64,000 bases of DNA, taken from Xylophilus sp. GW821-FHT01B05 (GTDB taxonomy: Bacteria; Pseudomonadota; Gammaproteobacteria; Burkholderiales; Burkholderiaceae_C). The notes under the pieces are model-generated. The model saw only the letters and a list, made by a program, of their open reading frames with translations, had not been told where the DNA came from and did no database searches. The stretch covers positions 310,001 to 374,000 of the forward strand of contig CP152408.1 in NCBI GenBank assembly GCA_038961845.1. The letters run 5' to 3'. A program made the position numbers and the translations under genes. Position 1 is the first letter of the stretch; the number at the start of each line of letters is the position of its first letter. Positions 1-7,981 of this stretch are shown here, piece by piece.

Positions 1-234
1 GAGCTTCTTGCCCAGGCTCTCGGCAAAGTCGGGGCCAAAGCCTTCCCATTTGCCGGACGTGATGTCCTTGTTGAAGTAGGGAACGGCCCCCGCCACCGTG
101 CCTACGCGCAGCGTCTTGGTGCGCTGGACGCGGGCCAGCGAGCTTTCAGCGGCGTCTTGCGCCAGGGCGGCACCGAAGGAGACGATGCCGGCAAGGGCGA
201 TCAGAACGTGAGCGAAGCGTCGTTTAGTGGTCAT
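1..234 (-). CDS. Family 3 solute-binding protein of an amino-acid ABC transporter (partial, N-terminal 78 residues)
   Basis: Only the N-terminus lies in the window; the gene runs off the left edge. It begins with a basic segment (MTTKRR) followed by a hydrophobic stretch ending in AALAQ, a typical Sec signal peptide. The mature start, with KTLRVGTVAGAVPYFNKD and then GFGPDFAESLG, matches the first lobe of periplasmic family 3 binding proteins for polar or charged amino acids. A GGAG ribosome site lies about 6 bases before the ATG. The gene is last of three minus-strand genes, 77 bp after the D-amino-acid-dehydrogenase-like gene, so it probably delivers that operon's substrate. The ligand cannot be read from this fragment. 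Confidence 0.85.
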   Translation of the reverse strand, partial: MTTKRRFAHVLIALAGIVSFGAALAQDAAESSLARVQRTKTLRVGTVAGAVPYFNKDITSGKWEGFGPDFAESLGKKL

Positions 235-311
235 TACATTCTCCAAGCAATAAGCTCGCCATCTTTATCAGGCCGCGAGTTTAGAGTCTGCCCGGGCCGC
301 CTCTGTGCGCG

Positions 312-1559
312 TTACCGGATGAAGCGCTCTGGCCGGAACGGCGCCGGGTCGATGGCCGGGGCTTCCCCCGCCATGAGCGATGCCAGCACTGCGGCCGTGC
401 CCGGGCCGGTGTTGAAGCCAATGTGCTGGTGGCCAAAGGCCAGCCACAGGCCCGGGTGCCGGGGCGCGGCGCCAATCACCGGGCGGCTGTCGGGCAGCGT
501 CGGGCGGCGGCCCAGCCAGGGCGTGTCTTCCAGGCGCTGGCCCAGCGGGAAGGCGGCGGTGGCGGCTTGTTCGGCCAATGTCAGTTGCGTCAGGTTGGGC
601 GGTGCGTCGCAGTCGGTCAGCTCCACGCCGGTGCTCAGGCGCAGGCCCTGCTCCATGGGCGACAGCACATAGGCGCCGCCGGTGTCGTAGATGGGCCGGT
701 TCAACGTGGCGCCGCCGGTGGCGCCGTAATGCATGTGGTAGCCGCGCTCAAAGGCCATGGGCACCGAGAGCCCCAGCGGGCCCAGAAAATCCTTGGCCCA
801 AGGCCCCAGCGCGACGACGACCTGGTCGGCGGCCGTGGCGCCGCCCGCCGCATCGCGCAGCCGCCAGCCGCTGCCATCGCGCTCCAGGCCCGTGACCTCG
901 CGCTGCTCTATGTTGCCGCCGCGCTCTGCAAACAAGCGGGCATAGGCCGCCACGACCTGGCCCGGGCTGTCGACCGACGCCGTGTCCTTGATCCACAAGG
1001 CCTTGGGGAAGATGGGCGCCAGGTGCGGCTCCAGGTCCGACAGGCCGTGCGGGTCCAGCGCCTCGGTGGCTACGCCAAAGTGCTCAAAGGTGTTGCGTGA
1101 GGCCTGGCCGCGCGCAAAGGCCTCGGCACTGCGGTACAGAAACAGCCAGCCGTTTTCGCGCAGGCGCTGGCGTGCGCCGGCCTGGTCGAGCAGGCGCAGG
1201 TGCTCGGCCATGGACAGGCGGATCAGCGCGTCCAGCGCAGTGGTGGTTTGCTCGAACACGGAGCGGCGCGCATTCGCCAGAAAGCCCAGCGCCCAGCCCG
1301 CGTTGCGCGCCAAAAAGGCCGGGTTGTAGCGGAACTGTGCTGATTGATTGCGCAGCAGCGTGGGCAGTGCGCGCCACAGGCCGGGGTGGTTGAAGGGCAT
1401 CAGCGAACTGCGGGCGATCACGCCGGCGTTGCCGTAAGAGGTCTCCTGCCCCGGCGCTCGCCGGTCGATCAGCGTGACTTGCGCTCCGCGCCTTTGCAGT
1501 TCCAGGGCGCACGACACGCCGACAATGCCCGCGCCCATGACGGCGACCGTGTGATTCAT
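312..1559 (-). CDS. FAD-dependent D-amino-acid dehydrogenase-like oxidoreductase (DAO/DadA family)
   Basis: Predicted 415-residue flavoenzyme that oxidatively deaminates an amino acid, passing electrons to the membrane chain or to oxygen. Residues 9-14 (GAGIVG) form the FAD Rossmann loop with Asp32 at the end of beta-2, and the C-terminus has a conserved FAD-contacting stretch around GHQHIGFNTGPG. Length and order match DadA-type enzymes. The Met at 1559 is chosen because the dinucleotide fold starts directly after it; the upstream reading frame has arginine-rich shadow composition. It lies 79 bp after a saccharopine-dehydrogenase-like gene and before an amino-acid binding protein. Substrate (a D-amino acid, or glycine/sarcosine-like) is inferred from family only. 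Confidence 0.85.
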   Translation of the reverse strand: MNHTVAVMGAGIVGVSCALELQRRGAQVTLIDRRAPGQETSYGNAGVIARSSLMPFNHPGLWRALPTLLRNQSAQFRYNPAFLARNAGWALGFLANARRSVFEQTTTALDALIRLSMAEHLRLLDQAGARQRLRENGWLFLYRSAEAFARGQASRNTFEHFGVATEALDPHGLSDLEPHLAPIFPKALWIKDTASVDSPGQVVAAYARLFAERGGNIEQREVTGLERDGSGWRLRDAAGGATAADQVVVALGPWAKDFLGPLGLSVPMAFERGYHMHYGATGGATLNRPIYDTGGAYVLSPMEQGLRLSTGVELTDCDAPPNLTQLTLAEQAATAAFPLGQRLEDTPWLGRRPTLPDSRPVIGAAPRHPGLWLAFGHQHIGFNTGPGTAAVLASLMAGEAPAIDPAPFRPERFIR

Positions 1560-1638
1560 CAAAACCCCGATAGAGCGACCTGAATCTGCGCCTGCGGCAG
1601 CCGGTCGAATAGCGGATGGTATTCGGTGTGCGCCGCGT

Positions 1639-2805
1639 TCAAGCGCAGGCGGCAAGCTCGCGGCGCTGTTCCTTGGCCTGTGGCTGTGCCTGCGCTGCAT
1701 GCGGCGCGGCGCCCACACCCAGCCCGGCGTAATAGTGGCCCACGCGCGTGCCCAGAAAAGCTTCCAGCGGCACCTGCTCTTGCCCGATGAAGCCGGCGGT
1801 GGGCAGGCGGCCCTCGCGCAGCAGCTCGAACACGCCGACCACGCCGGCGGCGGTGGTCAGCTCAATCGCGGTGCGGTCCACACCGCGCAGCGGCGCGCCA
1901 AAGACGCGCGCCACCCGTGTTTCTTGCTCGAAGCGGCCCTGGCGCAGGCCGTTGGCCGAGGCAAACAGGATCACCACATCCTCGCGGCTGTGCGGCACGG
2001 CCAGCTCCAGTACCTGGCGCAGCAGGTCGCGCCGCTCTATCAGGCGCAGGTCCTGCAGCAAGAAGGCCATGGCGTCGCGGTGGCCGGGGTAGCGGATGGT
2101 CTTGTAATCAAGGTTGCGCACCTTGCCGGCCAGGGTGTCGCACAGCGTGCCCAGGCCGCCCGAGGTGTTGAAGGCCTCGTAGGCCTCGGCGTCGAGCGTG
2201 AAGGTTTCATGGCCTTCCAGCGGCTGCACCGATACCTGCTGGCCGTTGACGATGGCGTCGCAGGGGTGGCAGTACTCGTTGATGACGCCGTCGATGCTCC
2301 AGGTGAAGTTGTAGCGCAGGCCGTTGGTGGCGTTGCGCGTGAGGGCGCCCACGCGCAGGCGCAGGTCGTACAGCTCGTCGAACTGCCCGGCCAGGTGGCC
2401 GCCCAGCATGCCGATCACGCCCGGCGCCAGGCCGCTTTGCGGCATGAGTGCCGAGCGCGCCGTGCGGCCCAGTTGGCGGATGGCGGTGGTCGCGGCCACG
2501 TCTTCGGTCAGGTCGAAGTAGTGCACGCCGTGCTGCGCGGCCTGCGCGGCCACGCGCTCGGCCAGGAAGAAGGGCAGGGCGTTGATGACGACCGAATGCG
2601 CGGCCAGCGCGCGGCCCAGGGCTGCGGCGTCGTCCACGTCCAGCGGCATGCGGCGCACCAGGGCGTCGCTGCCGGGGCTGTCGCAGCCGATGCGGTCGGC
2701 CAGCGTTACGGGCAGGCCGTGGTATTCAGCCAGCATGTCGGCGACGGTGCTGCCGACCTTGCCGGCGCCCAGCACCAGCACGTTGCGGATATCGGTTTTT
2801 TTCAT
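1639..2805 (-). CDS. Saccharopine dehydrogenase family oxidoreductase
   Basis: A 388-residue NAD(P)-dependent protein. The N-terminus (NVLVLGAGKVGSTVADML) is a Rossmann fold, and the rest matches the single-protein saccharopine/lysine-6-dehydrogenase group (YFDLTEDV, MPQSGLAPGVIGMLG, NGLRYNFTWSIDGVINEY). Family members oxidise or reduce C-N bonds at amino-acid side chains. The ATG at 2805 has an AGGAG site about 8 bases upstream; upstream codons look non-coding. It is the first gene of the minus-strand set with the DadA-like enzyme and a family 3 binding protein, suggesting an amino-acid (possibly lysine or related diamino-acid) catabolic operon. Exact substrate is unknown. The C-terminus is an alanine/glutamine-rich tail. 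Confidence 0.85.
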   Translation of the reverse strand: MKKTDIRNVLVLGAGKVGSTVADMLAEYHGLPVTLADRIGCDSPGSDALVRRMPLDVDDAAALGRALAAHSVVINALPFFLAERVAAQAAQHGVHYFDLTEDVAATTAIRQLGRTARSALMPQSGLAPGVIGMLGGHLAGQFDELYDLRLRVGALTRNATNGLRYNFTWSIDGVINEYCHPCDAIVNGQQVSVQPLEGHETFTLDAEAYEAFNTSGGLGTLCDTLAGKVRNLDYKTIRYPGHRDAMAFLLQDLRLIERRDLLRQVLELAVPHSREDVVILFASANGLRQGRFEQETRVARVFGAPLRGVDRTAIELTTAAGVVGVFELLREGRLPTAGFIGQEQVPLEAFLGTRVGHYYAGLGVGAAPHAAQAQPQAKEQRRELAACA

Positions 2806-2947
2806 GTCATTTCTCCTGGCCGGCGGGGCGCCGTGCGTTGGAGAAATGGTAGGAGCGGCCTCTGGCAGGCACCAGCGTGCAAAACGTCGAAAGCGCGGGC
2901 GTTTCCGCTGTTTTGACGATGCCGGCCGTCGATTGCGCGGGCGGGTG

Positions 2948-3316
2948 CTATTCCAGCGCGAACTGCTCGCGCAGCGCCGCGCAAAAGGCCGCGCTGCCGC
3001 TGATGGCAAGGTTCACCGTGTGCCGCACCGTGCCCGGCGGCTCGGGCTGCACCGCGAGGCGGCCGGCGTGCTCGTCAAAAGTGAACTGCTCAGGCACGGT
3101 GGACTCGCAGTGGCCGCGCAGGTCGTAGTCCCACTCGCCGCCGTCTTCCACCGGGCCACGCGCATCGGGGAAGGCCGCGTGCGCCCAGGCCAGCACCCGC
3201 ACCAGTTCGGCCCGCACGGCGGCCACCTGCTGCGGCGCGGTGCTGGCCATGGCGTCGAAGGTGCCGGTGCCTTCGTCGTCTTCGCTGTAGTCAAAGTCCA
3301 GGTACTGCAATGTCAT
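2948..3316 (-). CDS. Hypothetical acidic protein
   Basis: A 122-residue protein I do not recognise. The N-terminus is strongly acidic (DFDYSEDDEGTGTFD), with tryptophans mid-protein and no signal peptide or membrane segment, so it is probably cytosolic. The start at 3316 is preferred over the in-frame Met 11 codons upstream because it directly precedes the conserved-looking TLQYLDFDYSEDD stretch. Codon use (G/C at third positions) looks genuine, and the opposite-strand frames are arginine/alanine shadow. It ends 142 bp before the saccharopine-dehydrogenase-like gene on the same strand, so it may or may not be co-transcribed. It may belong to a conserved betaproteobacterial hypothetical family; no function is proposed. 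Confidence 0.7.
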   Translation of the reverse strand: MTLQYLDFDYSEDDEGTGTFDAMASTAPQQVAAVRAELVRVLAWAHAAFPDARGPVEDGGEWDYDLRGHCESTVPEQFTFDEHAGRLAVQPEPPGTVRHTVNLAISGSAAFCAALREQFALE

Positions 3317-3360
3317 GGTGGCGATGATGCATGAGCCGTTGTGTTGCATACGGGTACTGC

Positions 3361-3418
3361 AAAAACTATAGCTAGTAGCCCTTGGTGGGTATGGGCTAGA
3401 GGCATTTTTCTTCTAAAA
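3361..3418. repeat. Dispersed short palindromic repeat, family 1, copy A
   Basis: A 58-bp AT-flanked element with the family core CTATAGCTAGTAGCCC, a short spacer, then GGGCTAGAGGC and a T-rich end. The TAGCCC and GGGCTA halves can pair as a hairpin. It sits in the 190-bp gap between the divergent hypothetical gene and the acetoacetate-CoA ligase gene. Seven other copies are in this window. Confidence 0.8.
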
Positions 3419-3506
3419 ATTGCAGGGCGGCAGGCTGTCGCCGGCACGACGCCGCCGGTGAAAACCCGGTGCCCGCTGCCGGCCGCTGCGCCATAGGCTC
3501 AAGCGC

Positions 3507-5573
3507 ATGTCCCATGCCTCTGCCCTTGTCCACCTGCCCGCCATCACGCCCGACGTGCAGCCGCCTTATGTGCCGCAAATGGCGCTCTACCGCCAGTGGC
3601 TGGCGGCCGAGCGCGGCCTGCGTTTTGACGACTACCCGGCGCTGCACCGCTGGTCGGTGACCGAGCTGGACGCCTTCTGGCAAAGCATCTGGGATTACTT
3701 CCAGTTGCAGTCGCCCACGCCGCACCTGGCGGTGCTGGCCCACAACGCCATGCCCGGCGCCGTGTGGTTCCCGGGCGCGCAGGTCAACTACGCGCAGCAG
3801 GCGCTGCGCCATGTGGCGGCGGCCGATGCGGCGGGCCTGCCGGCCATCGTCAGCCGGGACGAGCGCGGCAACGCGCGCGAGCTGTCCTGGCCCGAGCTGC
3901 GGCGCCAGGTCGCCTCGCTGGCGCTGGAGCTGCAGGCCGCCGGCGTGGCCCCCGGCGACTGCGTGGCCGCCTACCTGCCCAACGTGCCCGAGGCCATCGT
4001 CTGCCTGCTGGCCTGCGCCAGCATTGGCGCGGTGTGGAGCATCTGCGCGCCCGACATGGGCGCGGGCGCGGTGCTGGACCGCTTCCGCCAGATCGAGCCC
4101 AAGGTGCTGATCGCCTGCGACGGCGTGACCTACGCCGGCCGCGACATAGACCGCCGCGCGCTGGTGCAAGAGCTGCGCGCGGCCCTGCCCAGCGTGCAGC
4201 AGCTGCTGGTGCTGCACCACCTGGGTGCTCCTGGATCTATAGCTGATAGCCGTTGTCTGGCCTTGGCTTGCGCCCGAAATGATGCAGAAACGGCGGCTTT
4301 CGAGCCGCTTTGGCTGCCGTTCGACCACCCGCTGTGGATCGTCTATTCCAGCGGCACCACCGGCGCGCCCAAGCCCATCGTGCACGGCCATGGCGGCACG
4401 CTGATCGTCGCCATGGCCAACGGCGCGCTGCACTACGACGTGGGCCCGAGCTACGCGCCCAACAGCCTGGGCGAGCGCTTTCACTGGTACAGCTCCACTG
4501 GCTGGGTCATGTGGAACGCCCAGGCCGCCGGCCTGCTGCTGGGCGCCACCTGCTGCATCTACGACGGCAGCCCCAGCGGCAGCAAAGAGCGGCCGGACTG
4601 GGGCGTGCTGTGGCGCTTTGCCGCCGAGACCGGCGTGCGCTTCTTTGGCGCTGGCGCGGCTTTCTTTGCCGGCTGCATGAAGGCCGGCGTGGACCTGGCC
4701 GCCTACGGCGACCTGTCGCAGGTGCGGGCGCTGGGCAGCACCGGCTCGCCGCTGTCGGAAGAGGTGCAGGCCTGGGTGTCGCAGCAGTTCGCCGCCATCG
4801 GCACGCCGGACATCTGGTGGTGCAACATCTCTGGCGGCACCGACTTTGCCGGCGCCTTTCTTGGCGGCAACCGCGAGCTGCCGCAGCAGCCCGGCGTCAT
4901 GCAGTGCCGCATGCTGGGCGCCGCGGTTGAGGCTTGGGACGAGGCCGGCGAGCCGGTCATAGGCCAATTGGGCGAGCTGGTCTGCACCCAGCCCATCCCC
5001 TCCATGCCCCTGTACTTCTGGGGCGACGCCGACGGCGCGCGCTACCGCGGCAGCTACTTCGAGCACTACCCGCAAGGCCACGGCCGGCGCGGCGGCCAGG
5101 GCGGCGTCTGGCGCCACGGCGACTGGCTGCTGCTGCGCGAGGACGGCGGCTGCGTCATCCACGGCCGCAGCGACGCCACCATCAACCGCCACGGCCTGCG
5201 CATGGGCACCAGCGAGATCTACCGCGCCGTCGAGGCCTTGCCCGAGGTGCTGGACGCGCTCGTGGTCGACCTGGAGGTGCTGGGCCGCGACAGCTGGATG
5301 CCGCTGTTTGTGGTGCTGCGCGAAGGCGCGGTGCTGAACGACGCCCTGCGCAGCCGCATCGCCGCCGCCATCCGCGAGGCCCTGTCCCCGCGCTTTGTGC
5401 CCGACGCCGTCTACGCAGTGGCCGCCATCCCGCGCACCTTGTCAGGCAAGAAGCAGGAGCTGCCGGTGAAGAAGCTGCTGCTGGGGCAGCCGGTGGAGAA
5501 GGTGGTGAACCGGGAGGCGATGGCCAATCCGGAGTGTTTGGATTGGTATGTGGAGTTTGCGCGGTCTAGGTGA
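3507..5573 (+). CDS. Acetoacetate--CoA ligase (acetoacetyl-CoA synthetase)
   Basis: A 688-residue ATP-dependent ligase activating acetoacetate to acetoacetyl-CoA, linking ketone-body or PHB breakdown to central metabolism. Landmarks in order: N-terminal acetyl-CoA-synthetase-type domain with WFPGAQVNYAQQ (about residues 92-103), the AMP-binding P-loop IVYSSGTTGAPKP, the GRSDATINRHGLRMGTSE segment of the C-terminal subdomain, and the catalytic lysine region TLSGKKQELPVKK. Length fits AACS. Around residues 241-268, between the nucleotide-binding subdomain and the P-loop, the DNA resembles a family 1 dispersed repeat read in frame without a stop. The gene is followed by a long repeat and a convergent LysR gene. 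Confidence 0.93.
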   Translation: MSHASALVHLPAITPDVQPPYVPQMALYRQWLAAERGLRFDDYPALHRWSVTELDAFWQSIWDYFQLQSPTPHLAVLAHNAMPGAVWFPGAQVNYAQQALRHVAAADAAGLPAIVSRDERGNARELSWPELRRQVASLALELQAAGVAPGDCVAAYLPNVPEAIVCLLACASIGAVWSICAPDMGAGAVLDRFRQIEPKVLIACDGVTYAGRDIDRRALVQELRAALPSVQQLLVLHHLGAPGSIADSRCLALACARNDAETAAFEPLWLPFDHPLWIVYSSGTTGAPKPIVHGHGGTLIVAMANGALHYDVGPSYAPNSLGERFHWYSSTGWVMWNAQAAGLLLGATCCIYDGSPSGSKERPDWGVLWRFAAETGVRFFGAGAAFFAGCMKAGVDLAAYGDLSQVRALGSTGSPLSEEVQAWVSQQFAAIGTPDIWWCNISGGTDFAGAFLGGNRELPQQPGVMQCRMLGAAVEAWDEAGEPVIGQLGELVCTQPIPSMPLYFWGDADGARYRGSYFEHYPQGHGRRGGQGGVWRHGDWLLLREDGGCVIHGRSDATINRHGLRMGTSEIYRAVEALPEVLDALVVDLEVLGRDSWMPLFVVLREGAVLNDALRSRIAAAIREALSPRFVPDAVYAVAAIPRTLSGKKQELPVKKLLLGQPVEKVVNREAMANPECLDWYVEFARSR
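4226..4290. repeat. Degenerate family 1 repeat inside the acetoacetate-CoA ligase gene (copy B)
   Basis: The stretch beginning ATCTATAGCTGATAGCC and continuing into TTGGCTTGCGCCCGAAA aligns by eye with copy A (CTATAGCTAGTAGCCC, spacer, GGGCTAGAGGC). It is embedded in coding sequence, stays in frame and contributes residues close to GSIADSRCLALACARNDAE just before the AMP-binding P-loop region. Degeneration has removed stop codons that other copies would carry. Confidence 0.55.
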
Positions 5574-5585
5574 TTTTTTGATGAA

Positions 5586-6106
5586 AAGTGGCTTTTGCCC
5601 AGGTGCTGCCTGGGCTATTAGCTATCTATTTGATAGTTCTGTGGTTTTGCTGTTTGCGGGTGCCGGGACTCGCCCCTAGGCAAAAGAAAGGCGAGCCGGA
5701 GCCAGGGGCCCTTCGGGCTCCCCTGCGCTGCCAACGGCGGTGGGCAGCCAACAGCCGAACAGCCGGCCCCCACCCCAGCCCTCCCCCAGCGAGGGAGGGA
5801 GCAATACCGGGCCGAGCGCAGCGACGGCCCGGCTGGCAGTCCCGGGGTCCCCTCTGTGGCGTCGAGGAGCGGAGGTGGGGGCAGGTTGCCGCGCGTAGCG
5901 CGGTCGGCGAGGACTGTTTGAGCGAAGCGAGTTCCGCAGCCGCCTGCCCGCACCGAGCACCGGAGAGCAGTCCGCGCAGCGGACCGCCACAGCGGGGTCG
6001 CCTTCTCTTTGGTGACTTTCTCTTGGCGACACAAGAGAAAGTTACTCGCCCGCCGGGGCGAACTCCCGGCACCCGCCGCCAGCGAAGGCAAGCAACCCCA
6101 GATATC
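5586..6106. repeat. Long dispersed intergenic repeat, copy 1 (family 1 repeat plus hairpin-rich 0.45-kb element)
   Basis: The 559-bp gap 5574-6132 holds no credible gene. It starts with a family 1 element (5586-5637, hairpin GCCCAGG/CCTGGGC) and continues with a GC-rich block nearly identical to 11528-12050. Near its end is an 11-bp stem (ACTTTCTCTTG 6015-6025, CAAGAGAAAGT 6032-6042). It lies between the convergent ends of the ligase and a LysR gene, so it may act as a bidirectional terminator region. Reading frames within it differ between copies because of indels, so it is non-coding. Confidence 0.85.
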
Positions 6107-6132
6107 TAAATAACCAACCAAAACAACAAACC

Positions 6133-7035
6133 CTAACCCCCCTGCGACCTAGCCCCCTCCCCCAACACCCACTCCCGAAACGCCACAAACGCCGGCAAAT
6201 GCAGCCGATCCGCCCGATAGCAAAGGTAATGCCCCTGGTCCACCGTCACCGGCTCGCCGCAGGGCAAACGCAGGGCGCCTTCGGCCAGTTCGGCCTCCAC
6301 CAGCACGCGTGGCACCAGGCCCAGTCCCAGGCCGCTCTGCACCGCCTGTATCAAGGCTGAGTACTGAGCAAAGCGCGGGCCGGCGGTGGTGTGGATCTCG
6401 GCCACGCCGTGCTGGGCGGCCCATTGGCGCCAGGCGGTGGGGGCGCCTTCGTGGTGTAGCAAGGTGTGGCCGATGATGTCGGCGGGCTGGGTGATGCGGT
6501 GGCCGCCGCCCAGCAGCACGGGCGCGGCGATCAGCACAAACTCGCGGCCGGCGATGTACTCGGACACCACGCCGGGCCAGGCGTCTGAGCCATAGCGGAT
6601 GGCGGCGTCCACCCCGGCCGGGATGCCGTCGGTGGGCTCCAGGTGGCGGCTGAAGCTCAGGGTGACGTGGCGGCTCTGCTGGCTGAAGGCCGGCAGGCGC
6701 GGGATCAGCCACTTGGTGAGAAAGGTGGGCACGCTGGCCAGCGTGAGCAGGCCGGCGCCGGCGTCGCCGGATCGGGCCTCGAAGGTGGCGGTCTCGATGG
6801 CGCGCAGGCCGCCTGCAATCTTCTGCCAGTAGACCCGGCCCTGCGGCGTGAGCTGCACGCCGCGGCCGCTCTTTTGCAGCAGCGGCCGGCCGATGAAGGC
6901 CTCGAGTCCGGCGATCTGCTTGCTGACGGCGCTCACGGTAATGCACAGTGCGCCGGCGGCCAGGGTGATGCTCTCGTGGCGGGCCACGGCGTCAAAGGCC
7001 AGCAGTTCCTGGATGGTGGGGCAGTCTCGCTTCAT
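6133..7035 (-). CDS. LysR-family transcriptional regulator
   Basis: A 300-residue regulator with an N-terminal winged helix-turn-helix (LAFDAVARHESITLAAGALC then SAVSKQIAGLEAFIGRPLL, about residues 12-53) and a two-lobe effector-binding domain. SRHLEPTDGIPAGVDAAIRYG is typical of the GcvA/AmpR-like branch. It is divergently oriented from the ABC importer that starts at 7217, the usual arrangement for a regulator of the adjacent operon, and the 181-bp gap between them would hold both promoters. The effector is unknown. It ends convergently against long repeat copy 1. Confidence 0.9.
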   Translation of the reverse strand: MKRDCPTIQELLAFDAVARHESITLAAGALCITVSAVSKQIAGLEAFIGRPLLQKSGRGVQLTPQGRVYWQKIAGGLRAIETATFEARSGDAGAGLLTLASVPTFLTKWLIPRLPAFSQQSRHVTLSFSRHLEPTDGIPAGVDAAIRYGSDAWPGVVSEYIAGREFVLIAAPVLLGGGHRITQPADIIGHTLLHHEGAPTAWRQWAAQHGVAEIHTTAGPRFAQYSALIQAVQSGLGLGLVPRVLVEAELAEGALRLPCGEPVTVDQGHYLCYRADRLHLPAFVAFREWVLGEGARSQGG

Positions 7036-7165
7036 GGGGGGATTGTGTCGCAGCGGTGAAAAACACTTTCCTTTCGCTCAAGCTTGATCATCCACTATTC
7101 ATCCATGGTGCATGCCGGGCTGCATAGAATTCCCGGGGCTCCACAGTCGTGGGGCTGAAACTGGC

Positions 7166-7196
7166 GCGCCTGGAAAGTATGAGCTTCCCCAGGCGC
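7166..7196 (+). promoter_or_regulatory. Possible 5' leader hairpin of the ABC importer mRNA
   Basis: GCGCCTGG (7166-7173) and CCAGGCGC (7189-7196) are perfect inverted arms separated by 15 bases, 20 bases upstream of the GTG start of the first permease. The hairpin lies in a leader that does not look coding. No known riboswitch was recognised. Confidence 0.35.
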
Positions 7197-7216
7197 CTTC
7201 CAAGACGGAGACGACA

Positions 7217-7981
7217 GTGATTCGTGGCGTTGCGCTGATCTACGGCCTGTACCTGCTGCTGCCCATTGCGCTGCTGCTGGTGGGCAGCGTGGGCGGCAGC
7301 TGGACCAACACCTTGCTGCCCACCGGCATCACCGGCCAGTGGTACTGGGACCTGTGGCAGGACACGTCTTTCCGCAAGGCCTTTGTCAACAGCCTGCTGG
7401 TGGCCATGTCGGCCTGTGTCATCAATACCGTGCTGGCGCTGCCGCTGGCCTATGCGCTGTACCACGGCGCGCGCCGCAGCGGCAGCCTGGCCGCGCGCAT
7501 CGTCAGCGCCATGCCGGTGGCGGTGCCCACCATCACGCTGGGTTTTGGCTACATGGTGGTGTTCAACACCGACTACCTGCCCTGGCTGGGCACCATGCCG
7601 CTGCTGATCGCCGCGCATGCGGTGGCCACGCTGCCCTATCTCACCAACACCTTATTGGCCGACCTGCGCCATCTGGGCCTGGACCGGCTGGAGCAGGCCG
7701 CGGCCACGCTGGGCGCCTCGGGCGCGCAGCGCTTCATGGGCATCGTGCTGCCCAGCCTGCGGCAGAGCCTGATCAGCGGGCTGGTGATGGTGGCGGCGAT
7801 CTCGGTCGGTGAGTTTGGCCTGTCCAACCTGCTGGTGAGCTTCCAGAACCGCACCTATCCCATCGTGCTGCTGCAGGCCTTTTATGGCGCCACCGGCTTT
7901 GCCTGCGCTGCCACGGTGGTGCTGCTGGTGCTGGCGGGTGCGTCGGCCTTTCTGTCTTCTTCTTTGGTTAAACGTTCATGA
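7217..7981 (+). CDS. ABC transporter permease (spermidine/phosphonate/iron-type importer)
   Basis: A 254-residue inner-membrane protein with about six hydrophobic segments beginning with GVALIYGLYLLLPIALLLVG. The EAA-like loop near LEQAAATLGASGAQRFMGI contacts the ATPase. The start chosen is GTG at 7217, with GGAG at 7207-7210; the longer frame from 7112 adds an N-terminus that does not resemble the family. It overlaps the ATPase gene by 4 bp (ATGA), showing tight coupling. With the ATPase, binding protein and second permease downstream it forms a complete importer of the family handling polyamines, aminoethylphosphonate, thiamine or ferric ion. The substrate cannot be decided here. Confidence 0.9.
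   Translation: MIRGVALIYGLYLLLPIALLLVGSVGGSWTNTLLPTGITGQWYWDLWQDTSFRKAFVNSLLVAMSACVINTVLALPLAYALYHGARRSGSLAARIVSAMPVAVPTITLGFGYMVVFNTDYLPWLGTMPLLIAAHAVATLPYLTNTLLADLRHLGLDRLEQAAATLGASGAQRFMGIVLPSLRQSLISGLVMVAAISVGEFGLSNLLVSFQNRTYPIVLLQAFYGATGFACAATVVLLVLAGASAFLSSSLVKRS

Noticed and set aside
3396..5192. A 598-codon minus-strand frame
   Set aside because: Antisense to acetoacetate-CoA ligase, with Ala/Gln/His-rich shadow composition.
5588..6109. Several overlapping frames inside long repeat copy 1
   Set aside because: The matching frames in copy 2 (11512-12033) are shifted by indels, so no protein is conserved between the two copies.
7112..7216. Longer N-terminus for the first permease
   Set aside because: The codons from 7112 do not resemble the family, contain the leader hairpin, and a better ribosome site precedes GTG 7217.
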